Notes: generated by a model from the letters alone, not told the origin. Numbered from the stretch's first letter, positions 8,571-18,334 are shown. The stretch is DNA of 64,000 bases from CALAGB01 sp963713965 (GCA_963713965.1 OY970217.1:992001-1056000); one strand, 5' to 3'. Program-made: numbers and translations.

Positions 8571-9410
8571 TCAGCGGACGCCAAACGCCACCAGACCGAG
8601 GAGCATCGCGCCAATCGCGAACCTGTAGCCGACGAAGACAAGCGTTGAGTTGGTGCGGAGAAATGCCATCAGAAAGGCGATGGCTAAGTATCCGACAACA
8701 CCGGCGGTGACACCACCGGCCACGAACGTGGCAATCTGATCAGCGTCGACTCCGGCTTGGATGACATTCTTGGTCTCAAGCGCACCTGCGCCGACGATGG
8801 CAGGAACACCGAGCAGAAACGAAAAGCGGGCCGCGGCATCCCGCTTCATGCCGGTCATCAATCCAGCTGTGATCGTACTGCCTGACCGCGAGACACCGGG
8901 TAAGAGCGCGAGCGCTTGCGCCGCACCAATGATGACTCCATCACGCCAGCCGAGACTCTCGACAGGCCGGACATGACGCGCCACACGCTCGGCCACCAGC
9001 AGTAGCGCACCGAGCAGGATCAACAACAACGCGATCAGGGCGATCGCGCGTCCGCCGCCCTCGCCGGAGTGGAAATAGTTGTCAATCATGTCATTGAAAG
9101 CATAGCCGGCAATCGCGGCCGGAACCGAACCAAGCAGAATGATCCAGGCCAGCCGCGAATGCGTCTCCTCCAACGGTCGGCGCGTAACAATGCCGCCGAC
9201 AAACGATTTCGCCATGAGGAGGAGATCGCGCCGGAAGCAGATCAAAACCGCCGCCAGCGTCCCCATGTGGAGCGCGACGTCGAACTCCAGCCCTGGTTCA
9301 GACCAACCGGCAAGCCAAGGGATCAGAATCAAATGGGCCGAACTGCTGATCGGGAGAAATTCCGTCAGCCCCTGGACGATCCCGAGCAAGATCGCTTGCC
9401 AAACTGCCAC
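8571..9410 (-). CDS. uppP: Undecaprenyl-diphosphatase UppP/BacA
   Basis: 279-residue polytopic membrane enzyme that dephosphorylates undecaprenyl diphosphate, recycling the lipid carrier of cell-wall and surface-polysaccharide synthesis. It also confers bacitracin tolerance. Both signature regions are present: GIVQGLTEFLPISSSAHL near the N-terminus and LLPGVSRSGSTITAGL in the middle, with the catalytic Glu, Ser and Arg residues. It starts at GTG 9408-9410, directly abutting the stop of the upstream flippase-like gene, so the two are probably one operon serving lipid-linked glycan turnover. Confidence 0.95.
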   Translation of the reverse strand: MAVWQAILLGIVQGLTEFLPISSSAHLILIPWLAGWSEPGLEFDVALHMGTLAAVLICFRRDLLLMAKSFVGGIVTRRPLEETHSRLAWIILLGSVPAAIAGYAFNDMIDNYFHSGEGGGRAIALIALLLILLGALLLVAERVARHVRPVESLGWRDGVIIGAAQALALLPGVSRSGSTITAGLMTGMKRDAAARFSFLLGVPAIVGAGALETKNVIQAGVDADQIATFVAGGVTAGVVGYLAIAFLMAFLRTNSTLVFVGYRFAIGAMLLGLVAFGVR

Positions 9411-10403
9411 CTAGTCTCCCGCTTCGTCGGGAGCCATGCGCGCGCGGACAGCATTCCAAGAGAGGCTTTCGCGGCCCCAGAAGTAGAGACCGACGATGGT
9501 GACCGGGAGGTAGAGAACAGCGTGGACCGCGATGGCATAGGAAAGCGCCAGGTCGTGCTGGACACCGACGGCGCCCGCGAGCGCCAGCACTACGCCGGCC
9601 TCAAACGCCCCAACGTAGCCGGGCGACGATGGAACAAGCGTCGCCAGATTCGCGACCGCAGTGACCAGCAAGATTGCCGCCGGACTCAGTCCGAGGCCGA
9701 AAGAGACGCTAATCAGGGCGTACACTGACGCTTCGAGCACCCAGGCGGCGACTGACGTCAGACAGACGAGGATCAAGTCCTCGCGGCTGCGCAAAATGCC
9801 CAGCCCGTCCAGGAACGCGTGCGCTGCACGACTGACTGGATTTCCGACGCGCTCCGGTAGGACTCGTGCCGCACTGTCAATGAGCCAGTTCCGGGCCGGT
9901 CCAGCGCTCACGACGATCAGTCCAACGAGGATCGTACCGAAGAGAACACCACCCACAATGGTGACCTCACGCACCTGTGAGGTGAGTCCGATTGAGAGTG
10001 ACGCGACCAGCACGAAACCGAGCATAGTCAGTCCGTCAAAGATGCGCTCCACGGCGATAGTCGCCAGGGCCGAGGCGTTCTTGACGCGCGATTTGGTGGA
10101 GAGGACGTACGAGCGGACCAGTTCACCGCTGCGCAGCGGTAGCACATTGTTCGCAGTGATGCCGATGACGAGAACACGGAACAGGCCACGCCCTGAGAAC
10201 CGTTCAACCGGGCGTAGCAGGAATGACCAGCGGAGTGAGCGAACCCAGATACCGGCGAAATAGACAGCAATGGCCGGAACAACATACCAATAGTTGGCAC
10301 GTTTCAACGCGGCGCCGATAGCCCCAAGATCCTGACCGCGAAACGCGAGATAGAGAAAGAGTAGACTCCCGGCAAGTCCGATCAGCACCCGAAGCTTACG
10401 CAC
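9411..10403 (-). CDS. Flippase-like/lysylphosphatidylglycerol-synthase TM domain protein (UPF0104)
   Basis: 330 residues with about eight transmembrane helices, beginning LRVLIGLAGSLLFLYLAFRG. The blocks FAGIWVRSLRWSFLLRP, NNVLPLRSGELVRSYVLS and TLVPSSPGYVGAFEAGVVLAL are characteristic of the UPF0104/AglD-like family (LPG_synthase_TM). Members either move or modify lipids, or assist lipid-linked glycan transfer. The soluble MprF synthase domain is absent, so lysyl-PG synthesis is unlikely. A second member of the family lies at 41.8-42.8 kb. It abuts uppP without a gap. Confidence 0.85.
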   Translation of the reverse strand: MRKLRVLIGLAGSLLFLYLAFRGQDLGAIGAALKRANYWYVVPAIAVYFAGIWVRSLRWSFLLRPVERFSGRGLFRVLVIGITANNVLPLRSGELVRSYVLSTKSRVKNASALATIAVERIFDGLTMLGFVLVASLSIGLTSQVREVTIVGGVLFGTILVGLIVVSAGPARNWLIDSAARVLPERVGNPVSRAAHAFLDGLGILRSREDLILVCLTSVAAWVLEASVYALISVSFGLGLSPAAILLVTAVANLATLVPSSPGYVGAFEAGVVLALAGAVGVQHDLALSYAIAVHAVLYLPVTIVGLYFWGRESLSWNAVRARMAPDEAGD

Positions 10404-10599
10404 GTTTATCCCTCATTACTCGCGGCCGATCACTACGAATGCTCGGCACAACGCCCGAACCTGATTTCACGGGTGGAGTATAGCCTTCCGTGTCCGTCTC
10501 AAACGATATACGTACCGAGCGTTTCGTCCGGATCTGACAATGCAGAAAGTACTGATCACGAACGACTCCTCCAAATTTGGAGACAAATGACGAAGGCGG

Positions 10600-12654
10600 T
10601 TAGTCGCAGCCCGCTCGTTTGTAGAGAAGAAGCCACTTGTTCGATCCAATCTTGACGGCATTCTCGAAACCGGGAGGTGTGCCGGTCGCGCCCGAAAGCA
10701 TGACCGCGTAGCAAACCGATGATGGAGCGGAAGGCAAATTCCAATAATCGATATTGCCGTTCCCGTAGACAGGGTGACCCTGCCGCTGCAGGATGGCGGC
10801 GAGCATCCCGAAGGTGGCAGCGTCGGCGTCCGCGTTGGGCAGGGTCACGGCCTTGCCGTCCGGGACCGACGAGACGAGATTCCAGATCCAGGGGTCAGGC
10901 GCGAGCTCGAAGACGTAATCAGGACCACCCACCGCTTGCGTGAGCTCGACTGAGCCTGCAGCGGCCACCAAAAACGGATCACTCGTTGGATCGACGCTCG
11001 GATCGGCATGATAGACCACATTGCGCACCCCGATGCCCTGCAGCAGCGCGATGGTCCGCTTCGAAGGAAATGACTTCATCTCATCGCGGAAGATATAGTA
11101 CACGGGCGGCGCGATGCCACTATAGCCGTTGACCACCGGATTCCAATGGAACGTCGACCAGAAATTTGGCCAGGCGGAAGCGATGATACCGTCTCCCATG
11201 GGTAACTCGACAGTCGGCGCGGGGTGCTGTGCAAGCCAGGCGTAGTCGGGCCGATTCGATTCGGCGAGCGTGGCTGGCAAGGCACCAGGCAATGGAATTC
11301 GAGTGGTGTACTCGACCGACATTCCGAACACGAGTAGAACCGACAGGCTCGATGCCGCAAAAAGCTGAATCAGCGACGTCTTGGTGAGCTTGGAGAGTTG
11401 ACCCAGAATCAGGTCGAGCCCCAGCCCCGCCAGTCCTGCCAGCCCAACCAGCGCCAGCAGCCCCAGACGCGCCGGAACACGGATCGCCTTGAAGCCGGGG
11501 ACCACGTAGTAGAAGAAGCGGTAGGGCAGCGGGAAATCGTGCCCGCCCAGGTGGCCGGTGAGCCCAAAGCTGAGCACGATCGAAATCACCGCCACGGCGA
11601 AGAGCATCCACCGTTCCCAACTCAGCCGTCGGTTGAAGAGCCCGAAGACCGCAAGGACGATCAAAATGTAGCCAGGGAAAAGATCTCGCTCGAGATCACG
11701 CGAATACGTATTACCCAGCGAATCCCCCAGGTAGCGATTCCGGGGCGAGACGGCCAGGTAATCGGATGGCACCGCGCGCCATTTGTTCATCTCTTCGACC
11801 GTGCGTTCAATACCCAGCTCGTCATGCACCTGCTTATACGGGATGAGAATCGGGATCAGCAGTGCGGCGCCGACGAGACACGCGGCGCCCGCGCGCGCCA
11901 CGCCGATGAGCGCTGAGCGGTCTCGATGCGTGACGAGAAAGGCTCCGAAGACGACGCCAAGCAAAATCGCCAGGAAGTAGAAGTAGTAGATCCCGAATAG
12001 TCCCTGCAACACGACGATCCCGCCCAACAAGACCGACCATTTGATCGAGTGCTGTGACAAAGCGCGTCGCGCGGCGAGCACCGCCAGAGGGAGCCACTCG
12101 GCCGACGTGAGGTGCAGATGCTCGAACTGGGCCATGCGTGCCGGAGCAAAGGCATAGGCGAATCCAGCCACAATACCGGCCAGGCGATTGCCGGTCAGGT
12201 CAACGACCATCAAATACATTGCGAACCCACTGAAGGCAAACGAGAGGAGGAGCGAGACATTGTCCGCCAGTATCGCGTTGCCAGTCTTGAGCAAAAGCGG
12301 CGAGATCAGCGCCGCCTGACCGAAGAGATAGTCCGAATAGGCAAGCGTGTTTCGATAGGGGTAGAAGATATTGGCATCGAAAATGTTGAGCGGATGCGTT
12401 CGCCAGGAGTGCAGGTCCCACGCCAGCGTCCAGGCCTGAAAGACTGGATCGCCCCAGCTCGCCAGCTGGCGCCCCAATCCGGTCACGAGTGGCCAGGTCA
12501 TCAGGATGGCCCACAAAAGGAAGAGGAGCAAGATCGAGATATGCACCAGCAGACGCGACCGCGACAGCCGCTCAACGATCGCGTTGAGGGAGCGCATATC
12601 GCTGTCTTGGACGTGATCGTTCGTAACTGTTGACACGAATCGATAGTGAATCAT
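10600..12654 (-). CDS. Polytopic membrane protein, GT-C/YfhO-like
   Basis: 684 residues with roughly a dozen transmembrane helices in the first 450 and a soluble C-terminal part of about 230. After the first helix comes the loop SWGDPVFQAWTLAWDLHSW, with an acidic residue placed as in GT-C glycosyltransferases, and later VSPRNRYLGD and the RFFYYVVPGFKAIRVPARLG block. This resembles membrane glycosyltransferases acting on polyprenyl-linked sugars, but I cannot assign a specific reaction. A later start (Met20, 12597) is possible; neither has a good ribosome site. Its C-terminus carries two Cys in the last stretch. Confidence 0.75.
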   Translation of the reverse strand: MIHYRFVSTVTNDHVQDSDMRSLNAIVERLSRSRLLVHISILLLFLLWAILMTWPLVTGLGRQLASWGDPVFQAWTLAWDLHSWRTHPLNIFDANIFYPYRNTLAYSDYLFGQAALISPLLLKTGNAILADNVSLLLSFAFSGFAMYLMVVDLTGNRLAGIVAGFAYAFAPARMAQFEHLHLTSAEWLPLAVLAARRALSQHSIKWSVLLGGIVVLQGLFGIYYFYFLAILLGVVFGAFLVTHRDRSALIGVARAGAACLVGAALLIPILIPYKQVHDELGIERTVEEMNKWRAVPSDYLAVSPRNRYLGDSLGNTYSRDLERDLFPGYILIVLAVFGLFNRRLSWERWMLFAVAVISIVLSFGLTGHLGGHDFPLPYRFFYYVVPGFKAIRVPARLGLLALVGLAGLAGLGLDLILGQLSKLTKTSLIQLFAASSLSVLLVFGMSVEYTTRIPLPGALPATLAESNRPDYAWLAQHPAPTVELPMGDGIIASAWPNFWSTFHWNPVVNGYSGIAPPVYYIFRDEMKSFPSKRTIALLQGIGVRNVVYHADPSVDPTSDPFLVAAAGSVELTQAVGGPDYVFELAPDPWIWNLVSSVPDGKAVTLPNADADAATFGMLAAILQRQGHPVYGNGNIDYWNLPSAPSSVCYAVMLSGATGTPPGFENAVKIGSNKWLLLYKRAGCD

Positions 12655-13681
12655 GCGCGGTGCGCCACGGCAAGGAGAGATGATGCCTGCGTCAGAACGC
12701 TCTCTCTTGCCTGTGGTTCATTAACCATTCTTCGTCAGCGAATCTGTCACAGGTCCACGGGCGCAAAACGGCAATTTCTCTATCGCAGTGTTGTTACCTG
12801 TGCACACCGAGTAGAATTACGCTGGCAATTCCGCAATGGAGTGCCAAACGTCACGACCCGGAGAAATCCGTTGACGACCTTGCCAGACTGACACAACTGT
12901 ACCGCTGGAGTCGTGGAGGACGCATTCGCATGAAGTTGGAATGAGTTCGTTCCTGCGAATGGATCTAGTTTGACCACGTCACCATGTTTACAAAACAAGC
13001 GCAATACGGTAATGTCATAGAAGGTTAGGTTAGTCCGGAAGCGCCGGGCTAGAGGGTGGTAGAAGCCGAATCGGCTACGCCGAGTCACGCACCGATGATA
13101 CGCCCTTGAACCACGTGCTCTGGGGCGAAACCGGCAGGTTGCGGGGACAGCGCCACGCCGGGATGCTATACGACGATTAATCGTCAAAAGCGGGGAATCC
13201 TGACGCGACAGCTGTACAACCTACCGCTCGGCAGTGTTGATGCATGAGCGAGCCGCGGTACGCGATAGGAGCGATTTGTTCGACACGATCGACCGATCTA
13301 TGGCGGAAACTGGACATTCGTTGCCCCACTGCCCGTCGTTCGGTATTCGTCGCAATTCGTGATCGATCGATTGAGGCGCTCTAGGGGCGTCGTCGTCAGC
13401 AAGACGACAAATCGTTAGCTTCCTCTTCCAGGCTCGTCAGGACACACCGGCGACGTCAGCGTATCGTAACTCAAACGTCGCCACAGTCTGTGAGATCTTG
13501 CGAGGCAACAGACCAACCGTTCGCATGATCACCAGCGCAACTCACCCGGCCGCGATAAGTCTGAAGAGGCATAACGAGAGTTGCATGCTATTTATCGAGA
13601 CGATCGCGCAACGCGATCCGATCACTTGCATCGCTAACGAAGGGCAGTTCGGGGAGCGATGGAAAGGGTAGAGGACGTTTG
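12655..13681. other. 1-kb gap without a supported gene
   Basis: No frame here has a plausible protein. What is visible is a set of inverted repeats: 12923-12930 with 12954-12961 (CATTCGCA, plus inner GGAA/TTCC); 13031-13038 with 13044-13051 (TAGTCCGG/CCGGGCTA, 5-nt loop); and a perfect 14-bp palindrome GACGATTAATCGTC at 13172-13185. It does not match the conserved cores of RNase P RNA, tmRNA or SRP RNA by eye. It could hold an unrecognised small RNA or the control region of the XRE gene at its end. Confidence 0.4.
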
Positions 13682-14080
13682 ATGGAGAGTGCTCAACAGG
13701 AGCGTCGCGTTTCGGCGACTGAAGTCCGACAGAGAATCGGCCCGGCGATCCGGCGACTCCGCCAGCAGCAGGGGCTCTCACTGTCTGACCTCGCGCAGAG
13801 GACGGATATATCCGTTTCGTATTTGTCGAGACTTGAAAAGGGACGCAGCGTTCCGTCTTTTACGCTCCTCTCACGACTTGGGCAGGAGCTCGGCGTCGAC
13901 ATCGGTTTCTTCGTAGAGACCGAGCGCGAAGCTCAGTCAGTCGATGAAATGCTCGAGACGTCCCTCGGGCACACACAGATACCGAGTGCCGTCTGGCAGG
14001 AGATCTTCGGCCTGAGCATCGAGGCGCGCAAGGCGCTGCTCAACTTCCTCGAGGGCCAGGGCTTTTCGGGGAAAGCCTAA
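13682..14080 (+). CDS. XRE-family transcriptional regulator
   Basis: 132 residues. An N-terminal helix-turn-helix (about residues 15-72) reads IGPAIRRLRQQQGLSLSDLAQ, then TDISVSYLSRLEKGRSVPSFTLLSRLGQELGV, a textbook Cro/C1-type HTH_3 domain. The C-terminal 55 residues are acidic and helical and lack a cupin or other known sensor. I start at the ATG at 13682 because AGAGGA lies 6 nt upstream. Targets are unknown. The long non-coding region ahead, with a 14-bp palindrome about 500 bp upstream, may include its own operator. Confidence 0.88.
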   Translation: MESAQQERRVSATEVRQRIGPAIRRLRQQQGLSLSDLAQRTDISVSYLSRLEKGRSVPSFTLLSRLGQELGVDIGFFVETEREAQSVDEMLETSLGHTQIPSAVWQEIFGLSIEARKALLNFLEGQGFSGKA

Positions 14081-14108
14081 GACTAGGCACAGAAACCTGA
14101 GTTCATGA

Positions 14109-14151
14109 GCGCACGCTGAGCGACGATAAAGTTTCGTCGCAAGGCGTGCGC
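14109..14151. terminator. Long hairpin between convergent genes
   Basis: GCGCACGC (14109-14116) pairs with GCGTGCGC (14144-14151), then a 3x3 internal loop, then GCGACGA (14120-14126) pairs with TCGTCGC (14134-14140) around a 7-nt loop. It sits between the convergent XRE and luciferase-like genes. It lacks a T-run on the plus side, so it may be a factor-assisted terminator or 3'-end stabiliser. Confidence 0.45.
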
Positions 14152-14220
14152 CCCATTTCCACGTGAGAAACTCTCGAAACGCTTCAATACGACATCTGGT
14201 GCTAAACGATTCAGCCCGAA

Positions 14221-15120
14221 TTACGACGAACGCGGGTAGTTGAACTCGTCCTTCAGCGCTGGAATGACCTCATCGGCGATCTCCTGCATCGATTTTGTGG
14301 CGCTCCCGCGCGGGAAATCGAAGAAGAAGGAGCGCACTCCTACCTCCGCGTAGGATCGAACGTAGGTAAGGAACGCGTCCGTCGATTCCAATGGATCGCC
14401 ACCCGTTGAGAGAACCCAACGAATCTCACTCGGATCTCGTCCCGCTTCACGACAGAGTTCATCCAAATGGCGACCGGTCGCCAACAACTCCTCGGGAGTT
14501 CCGCCACCATCCCATTGGTCGGCATAGCGCGCGACGTGATGCATCATGCGCCGTCCACGAGAGCCGATCAAAACAGGGATGTGGCCGGCAACCGGCTTCG
14601 GCTCAAATGGCACGTCTTTGACAGAATAGTATTGGCCCTCAAACGTGGCGCGTTCTTCAGTCTCGAGCCGGCGGTAAATTTCCATGGCCTCGCCAAAACG
14701 ATCAACTCGCTCTCCCGGGGACGGAAAGTCGATGCCGAAGGCTTCGTGCTCGCGCGCATTCCAACCTGCCCCGACGCCCAGTATCAGCCGTCCGCCTGAC
14801 ATTACGTCGACCGTCACAGCTTGCTTGGCCAGGATCGAGGGGAGACGATGCGTGATACTCGTCACCATGAGACCAAGTTGGATGCGCGACGTTATTGGCG
14901 CCAGTCCGGCGAGCAACGTCCAGCCATCGAAACATGGCCCAGCATCACCATCATAGAGCGAGAAAAAGTGATCGAATCCCCAGGCTGAATCCCAACCCGT
15001 CTCTTCGGCCCAGTGCCACTGCTCCTGAAGCTCTTGCCAGCCGCGCCAATGCTGTCCGGTAACGAGTCCGAAATTCAGCTCGCTGTCCGGTGGATTCGTC
15101 CCATTCGTTGGTCCTGCCAC
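14221..15120 (-). CDS. LLM-class flavin-dependent oxidoreductase (luciferase-like, possibly F420-dependent)
   Basis: 299 residues of the bacterial-luciferase-like TIM-barrel family. LNFGLVTGQHW at the start, GWDSAWGFDHF, LAPITSRIQLGLMVTSITHRLPSILAKQAVTVD, GRLILGVGAGW and the PVLIGSRGRRMMHHVARYAD-type block are typical of F420-dependent LLM enzymes common in actinobacteria and Thermomicrobia. The cofactor (F420 or FMN) cannot be decided by eye. I start at the GTG at 15118-15120, which has a near-perfect AAGGAGGTG upstream; a GTG 18 bp further up would overlap that site. Divergent from the isocitrate-lyase-family gene. Confidence 0.88.
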   Translation of the reverse strand: MAGPTNGTNPPDSELNFGLVTGQHWRGWQELQEQWHWAEETGWDSAWGFDHFFSLYDGDAGPCFDGWTLLAGLAPITSRIQLGLMVTSITHRLPSILAKQAVTVDVMSGGRLILGVGAGWNAREHEAFGIDFPSPGERVDRFGEAMEIYRRLETEERATFEGQYYSVKDVPFEPKPVAGHIPVLIGSRGRRMMHHVARYADQWDGGGTPEELLATGRHLDELCREAGRDPSEIRWVLSTGGDPLESTDAFLTYVRSYAEVGVRSFFFDFPRGSATKSMQEIADEVIPALKDEFNYPRSS

Positions 15121-15222
15121 TTGCACCTCCTTCGTCACACCGCAACGCGATGACAGCCGATATGATTCCGTTCAGATGTTCGCACGGATGAGACCACGTG
15201 GCGCGGCAGAGAGGATTGTTGG

Positions 15223-16110
15223 GTGGCAGGTCTATTGGACGTTCAGAACAGTGGTGCGAAACGGTTCCGCCAGCTGTTGTCTGGAACGGAGGCGGTCGTG
15301 GCGCCGGGTGCCTATGACGCTCTCTCGGCGCGGCTGATTGAATCCGCGGGCTTCCCGACCGTCTATATGACCGGCTTCGGGGTATCTGCGTCGATGTTGG
15401 GGCGGCCAGACGTTGGGCTCACCACGATGAGCGAGATGGTCGACAGCGCGCGACGAATGGTGCAGGCGGTAAGCGTTCCGGTTATCGCTGACGCCGATAC
15501 CGGGTATGGCAACGCGCTCAACGTTGTGCGTACGGTGCGCGAATACGAAGCGGCGGGCGTGGCCGGCATTCAACTCGAGGATCAGATGGCGCCCAAGCGC
15601 TGCGGTCACATGACCGGTCGCCTGCTCGTTGCAGCGGCGGAGATGGAAGGGAAGATCAGAGCCGCGGTCACCGCGAGGCGCTCGAGCGATCTCGTTATCA
15701 TCGCTCGGACGGATGCCAGAGAGGTGGAGGGCATCGACCATGCTATCGAGCGCGCTCGGCGCTATCGTGACGCTGGCGCCGACATGCTCTTCGTCGAAGC
15801 GCCACAGACAATCGGCGAGGTGGAGACGATCGCACGTGAGTTGGCGGGCACTCCTCTCCTCTTCAACTGGGCGGAAGGTGGTAAGACGCCGCCGATTTCA
15901 CTTCACGAACTTCAGGAGCTTGGGTTTCGGCTGGTGATTTTCCCAGTAGGCGCACTACTGGCAGCGACAGCTGCCGTTCAACGCATCCTGGACGTGATCA
16001 AAGCGGATGGAACCCCGCAGCGTGGACTGGATGCCGTCACTCCATTTCGAGACTTCCTGGAGCTCATCGGGCTTCCTGAGATCGACGAGATGGGGAAACG
16101 ATTCGCGTAG
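15223..16110 (+). CDS. Isocitrate lyase/PEP mutase family protein (methylisocitrate-lyase-like)
   Basis: 295 residues of the ICL/PEPM superfamily, which makes or breaks C-C or C-P bonds next to a carboxylate using Mg2+. Recognisable parts are VVAPGAYDALSARLIESAGF, VPVIADADTGYGN (metal-binding Asp), GIQLEDQMAPKRCGH (lyase loop with the catalytic Cys) and IIARTDA. The KRCGH motif fits C-C lyases (2-methylisocitrate lyase, oxaloacetate decarboxylase or relatives) better than phosphonomutases. Without methylcitrate synthase nearby the substrate is uncertain. GTG start at 15223 with GAGAGGA 8 nt upstream. Confidence 0.88.
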   Translation: MAGLLDVQNSGAKRFRQLLSGTEAVVAPGAYDALSARLIESAGFPTVYMTGFGVSASMLGRPDVGLTTMSEMVDSARRMVQAVSVPVIADADTGYGNALNVVRTVREYEAAGVAGIQLEDQMAPKRCGHMTGRLLVAAAEMEGKIRAAVTARRSSDLVIIARTDAREVEGIDHAIERARRYRDAGADMLFVEAPQTIGEVETIARELAGTPLLFNWAEGGKTPPISLHELQELGFRLVIFPVGALLAATAAVQRILDVIKADGTPQRGLDAVTPFRDFLELIGLPEIDEMGKRFA

Positions 16111-16125
16111 CCATTGGCGCGACGG

Positions 16126-17610
16126 TCAGGATTGGGCTCCGACGGGGGCAGGTTGGCTCTTGGCTTCCGGAATTGGTTGCACATCCTTGGTAACCGCGCT
16201 CTTGGCTCTCGGAAGCGTGACCGTGATCGAAGTTCCTTTGCCGATCTCGCTCTCCGCCGCGATCTTGCCGTTATGGCACTCCACGATCCAACGCGCAATT
16301 GGAAGTCCAAGACCGGCACCGGCGGCCCGTTTGTCTCGGGCGGCGTCACCCCGATAGAAACGATCGAAAATGCGGTCCAGCTGCTCTGCCGGAATACCAG
16401 GTCCTGCGTCACATACAACCATGCGGGCGTCGTCGTCGCCGGCTTCGACCGCGAGCGAGACATTGCTCTCATTCGGCGTGTAGGTGAACGCATTGTCGAG
16501 CAAGATGAGCAACAGTTGTTTCAGCTGGTCCGAATTGCCCATCACGTCAACCTCATCGTCGATGTCGAACGTGAACTCATGTTTTCCGGCCAGTCGCACG
16601 GCCAGACGTGAGGCATCGGCCGCGATCTGATCCAGCGGAACAAGCTCAAGCTCAGGGGTCCAGCCAACGTCGGCGCGAGCCAATGTGAGCAGGTTCTGCA
16701 CCAATCGGCCCATGCGTTCCGACTCGTCTCGAATGTCCGAGAGGATCTCTATCGCGTCCTCTTTCTCGACCGCGCCGATCTCGACCTGTCGCAGCAGAAT
16801 TTCGGCGTTACCGCGCAGAGCGGTGAGAGGAGTGCGCAACTCATGCGAAGCGTCTGACACGAAACGGCGTTCGGCTGTGAACGCGTCATCCAGCCGATTC
16901 AACATGGCGTTGAACGTCTCGGCCAGATCCTGAACCTCGTCCCCTGTACGCGGAAGTTCGATGCGATCACTCAAGTCTCGCGACCGGCCGATCTGACGAG
17001 CAGTGCCCGTGATTTTCGAGAGCGGCCGCAGCGAACGACCAGACAATACGTAGGCACCAACGGCTGCGGCCATCAATCCAAAGCCAAGTCCAGCGAGAAA
17101 GAGAAGCCTCAGCGTACGCATCGTTTTGAGCGTCGCCGTCAACGGTTGAACGGCCTGGATGGTTCCAAGTAACTGGCCTGAATTCGGGTCATAGAACGGA
17201 GAGCTCAGGACCCTAACTGGAACGTCGTGATAACTCGTGGTGTAAAACTGGGCATTCCCACTGAGATTCTGTTGGAGTACTTCTTTGGGGAGATCCATGT
17301 AGCTTTTTTCGACGTCTGACACGTCTGGATAGCTGTTGTTCAGTCCGCGTCCGTCTGGGGCAACGACTTGAACGTAGAGACCGGGCGACGCGAAAGGATC
17401 AAGCTGTGGGATATGTACAGTTGTTCCACCGGTGAGCGTCGGCTCGATCTTTGTATTCTTGGCGACTCCTGAAACCACTCCGTTAAGTCGATTGTCCACT
17501 TCCTGATTCAAGGAGCGCTGAAGCGTGTAGTAAACCCCGACGGCTATGCCAGCGAGGATGATCGCGGTCAGGAAGGCGGAGAGGATGGCGATGCGAGCAC
17601 GGATGGACAT
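16126..17610 (-). CDS. HAMP-domain sensor histidine kinase
   Basis: 494 residues. TM1 (about 7-29), an extracytoplasmic sensor of about 135 residues, TM2 (about 167-189), a HAMP linker (about 190-243), and a HisKA domain with phospho-acceptor His256 in VSDASHELRTPL. The HATPase domain has an N-box (DNAFTYTP), DAGPGIP, and GAGLGLPIARW. It should phosphorylate the response regulator encoded 12 bp upstream in the same transcript. The architecture matches CusS/MprB-like kinases for envelope or metal stress; the signal is unknown. GAGGAG precedes the ATG. Confidence 0.94.
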   Translation of the reverse strand: MSIRARIAILSAFLTAIILAGIAVGVYYTLQRSLNQEVDNRLNGVVSGVAKNTKIEPTLTGGTTVHIPQLDPFASPGLYVQVVAPDGRGLNNSYPDVSDVEKSYMDLPKEVLQQNLSGNAQFYTTSYHDVPVRVLSSPFYDPNSGQLLGTIQAVQPLTATLKTMRTLRLLFLAGLGFGLMAAAVGAYVLSGRSLRPLSKITGTARQIGRSRDLSDRIELPRTGDEVQDLAETFNAMLNRLDDAFTAERRFVSDASHELRTPLTALRGNAEILLRQVEIGAVEKEDAIEILSDIRDESERMGRLVQNLLTLARADVGWTPELELVPLDQIAADASRLAVRLAGKHEFTFDIDDEVDVMGNSDQLKQLLLILLDNAFTYTPNESNVSLAVEAGDDDARMVVCDAGPGIPAEQLDRIFDRFYRGDAARDKRAAGAGLGLPIARWIVECHNGKIAAESEIGKGTSITVTLPRAKSAVTKDVQPIPEAKSQPAPVGAQS

Positions 17611-17622
17611 GGATCTCCTCGA

Positions 17623-18327
17623 TCAGTCGGAGGGCATTCTCAACGCGTAACCCGCGCCGCGAACGGTCTGCAGCAGCCGGGACTCGGCGCCCGCTTCGAG
17701 CTGTCTGCGAAGATTGCTGATATAGACCTCGAGCACGTTCGATTCACCGGGGAAGTCGTAACCCCAGATCCGTTCCATGATCAGATCACGAGTGAGAACC
17801 TGGTTTGGATGGCGAATGAAGAGGAGCAATAGCTCATATTCGCGGGTCGTCAAGTCGATGCGCCGCTCGCCCCGATAGGCAAACCGAGACGACGTATCCA
17901 GCGTGAGATCGGCGAAGTGATAGACCGTCTCCTCGCTCGTCTCGTCACGCCGATCCTGTCGACGCAGGAGCGCGCGAACGCGGGCCAGCAACTCCTCAAA
18001 GGCAAAGGGCTTGACCAGGTAATCGTCTGCTCCAGCATCGAGCCCCGCCACCCGGTCGGCCACCTCGTCACGCGCGGTAAGCATCAGGATCGGAAACTCG
18101 TCGCCCGCCGAGCGCAACCTGCGGCAAACCTCGATGCCGTCGAGCCCGTCTGGAAGCATGACGTCGAGGATGACGAGATTGGGAGCATCGTCCCGCGCTG
18201 ATTCGAGGGCCTGTCGACCCGAATCCGCCACCGTAACGCGATATCCCTCATAACTCAGCCCACGACGAAGAAACGACGCGATGGCGCGTTCATCCTCGAC
18301 GACCAAAATGTGGCTACTTACACCCAT
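17623..18327 (-). CDS. OmpR-family response regulator
   Basis: 234 residues. The receiver domain has EDE at 11-13, phospho-acceptor Asp55 in LVILDVMLPDG, and a KPFAFEELLARV lysine motif. The C-terminal winged helix (LTTREYELLLLFIRHPNQVLTRD, then VYISNLRRQLE and VRGAGYALR) is the OmpR/PhoB type. It pairs with the histidine kinase 12 bp downstream. A TGTAA-N2-TTACA inverted repeat (18335-18346) just ahead of the start overlaps the end of the M16 gene and may be its own binding site. Confidence 0.95.
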   Translation of the reverse strand: MGVSSHILVVEDERAIASFLRRGLSYEGYRVTVADSGRQALESARDDAPNLVILDVMLPDGLDGIEVCRRLRSAGDEFPILMLTARDEVADRVAGLDAGADDYLVKPFAFEELLARVRALLRRQDRRDETSEETVYHFADLTLDTSSRFAYRGERRIDLTTREYELLLLFIRHPNQVLTRDLIMERIWGYDFPGESNVLEVYISNLRRQLEAGAESRLLQTVRGAGYALRMPSD

Positions 18328-18334
18328 ACTTGAC

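Noticed and set aside
13021..13090. Possible SRP RNA (GTCCGGAAGC resembles part of the SRP core)
   Set aside because: The conserved GGTCCGGAAGGAAGCAGCC core is not present; only a short match within a simple hairpin.
12780..13187. 135-codon minus-strand open frame in the 1-kb gap
   Set aside because: Arg/Cys-rich composition typical of a chance frame in GC-rich DNA, no motif, no ribosome site.
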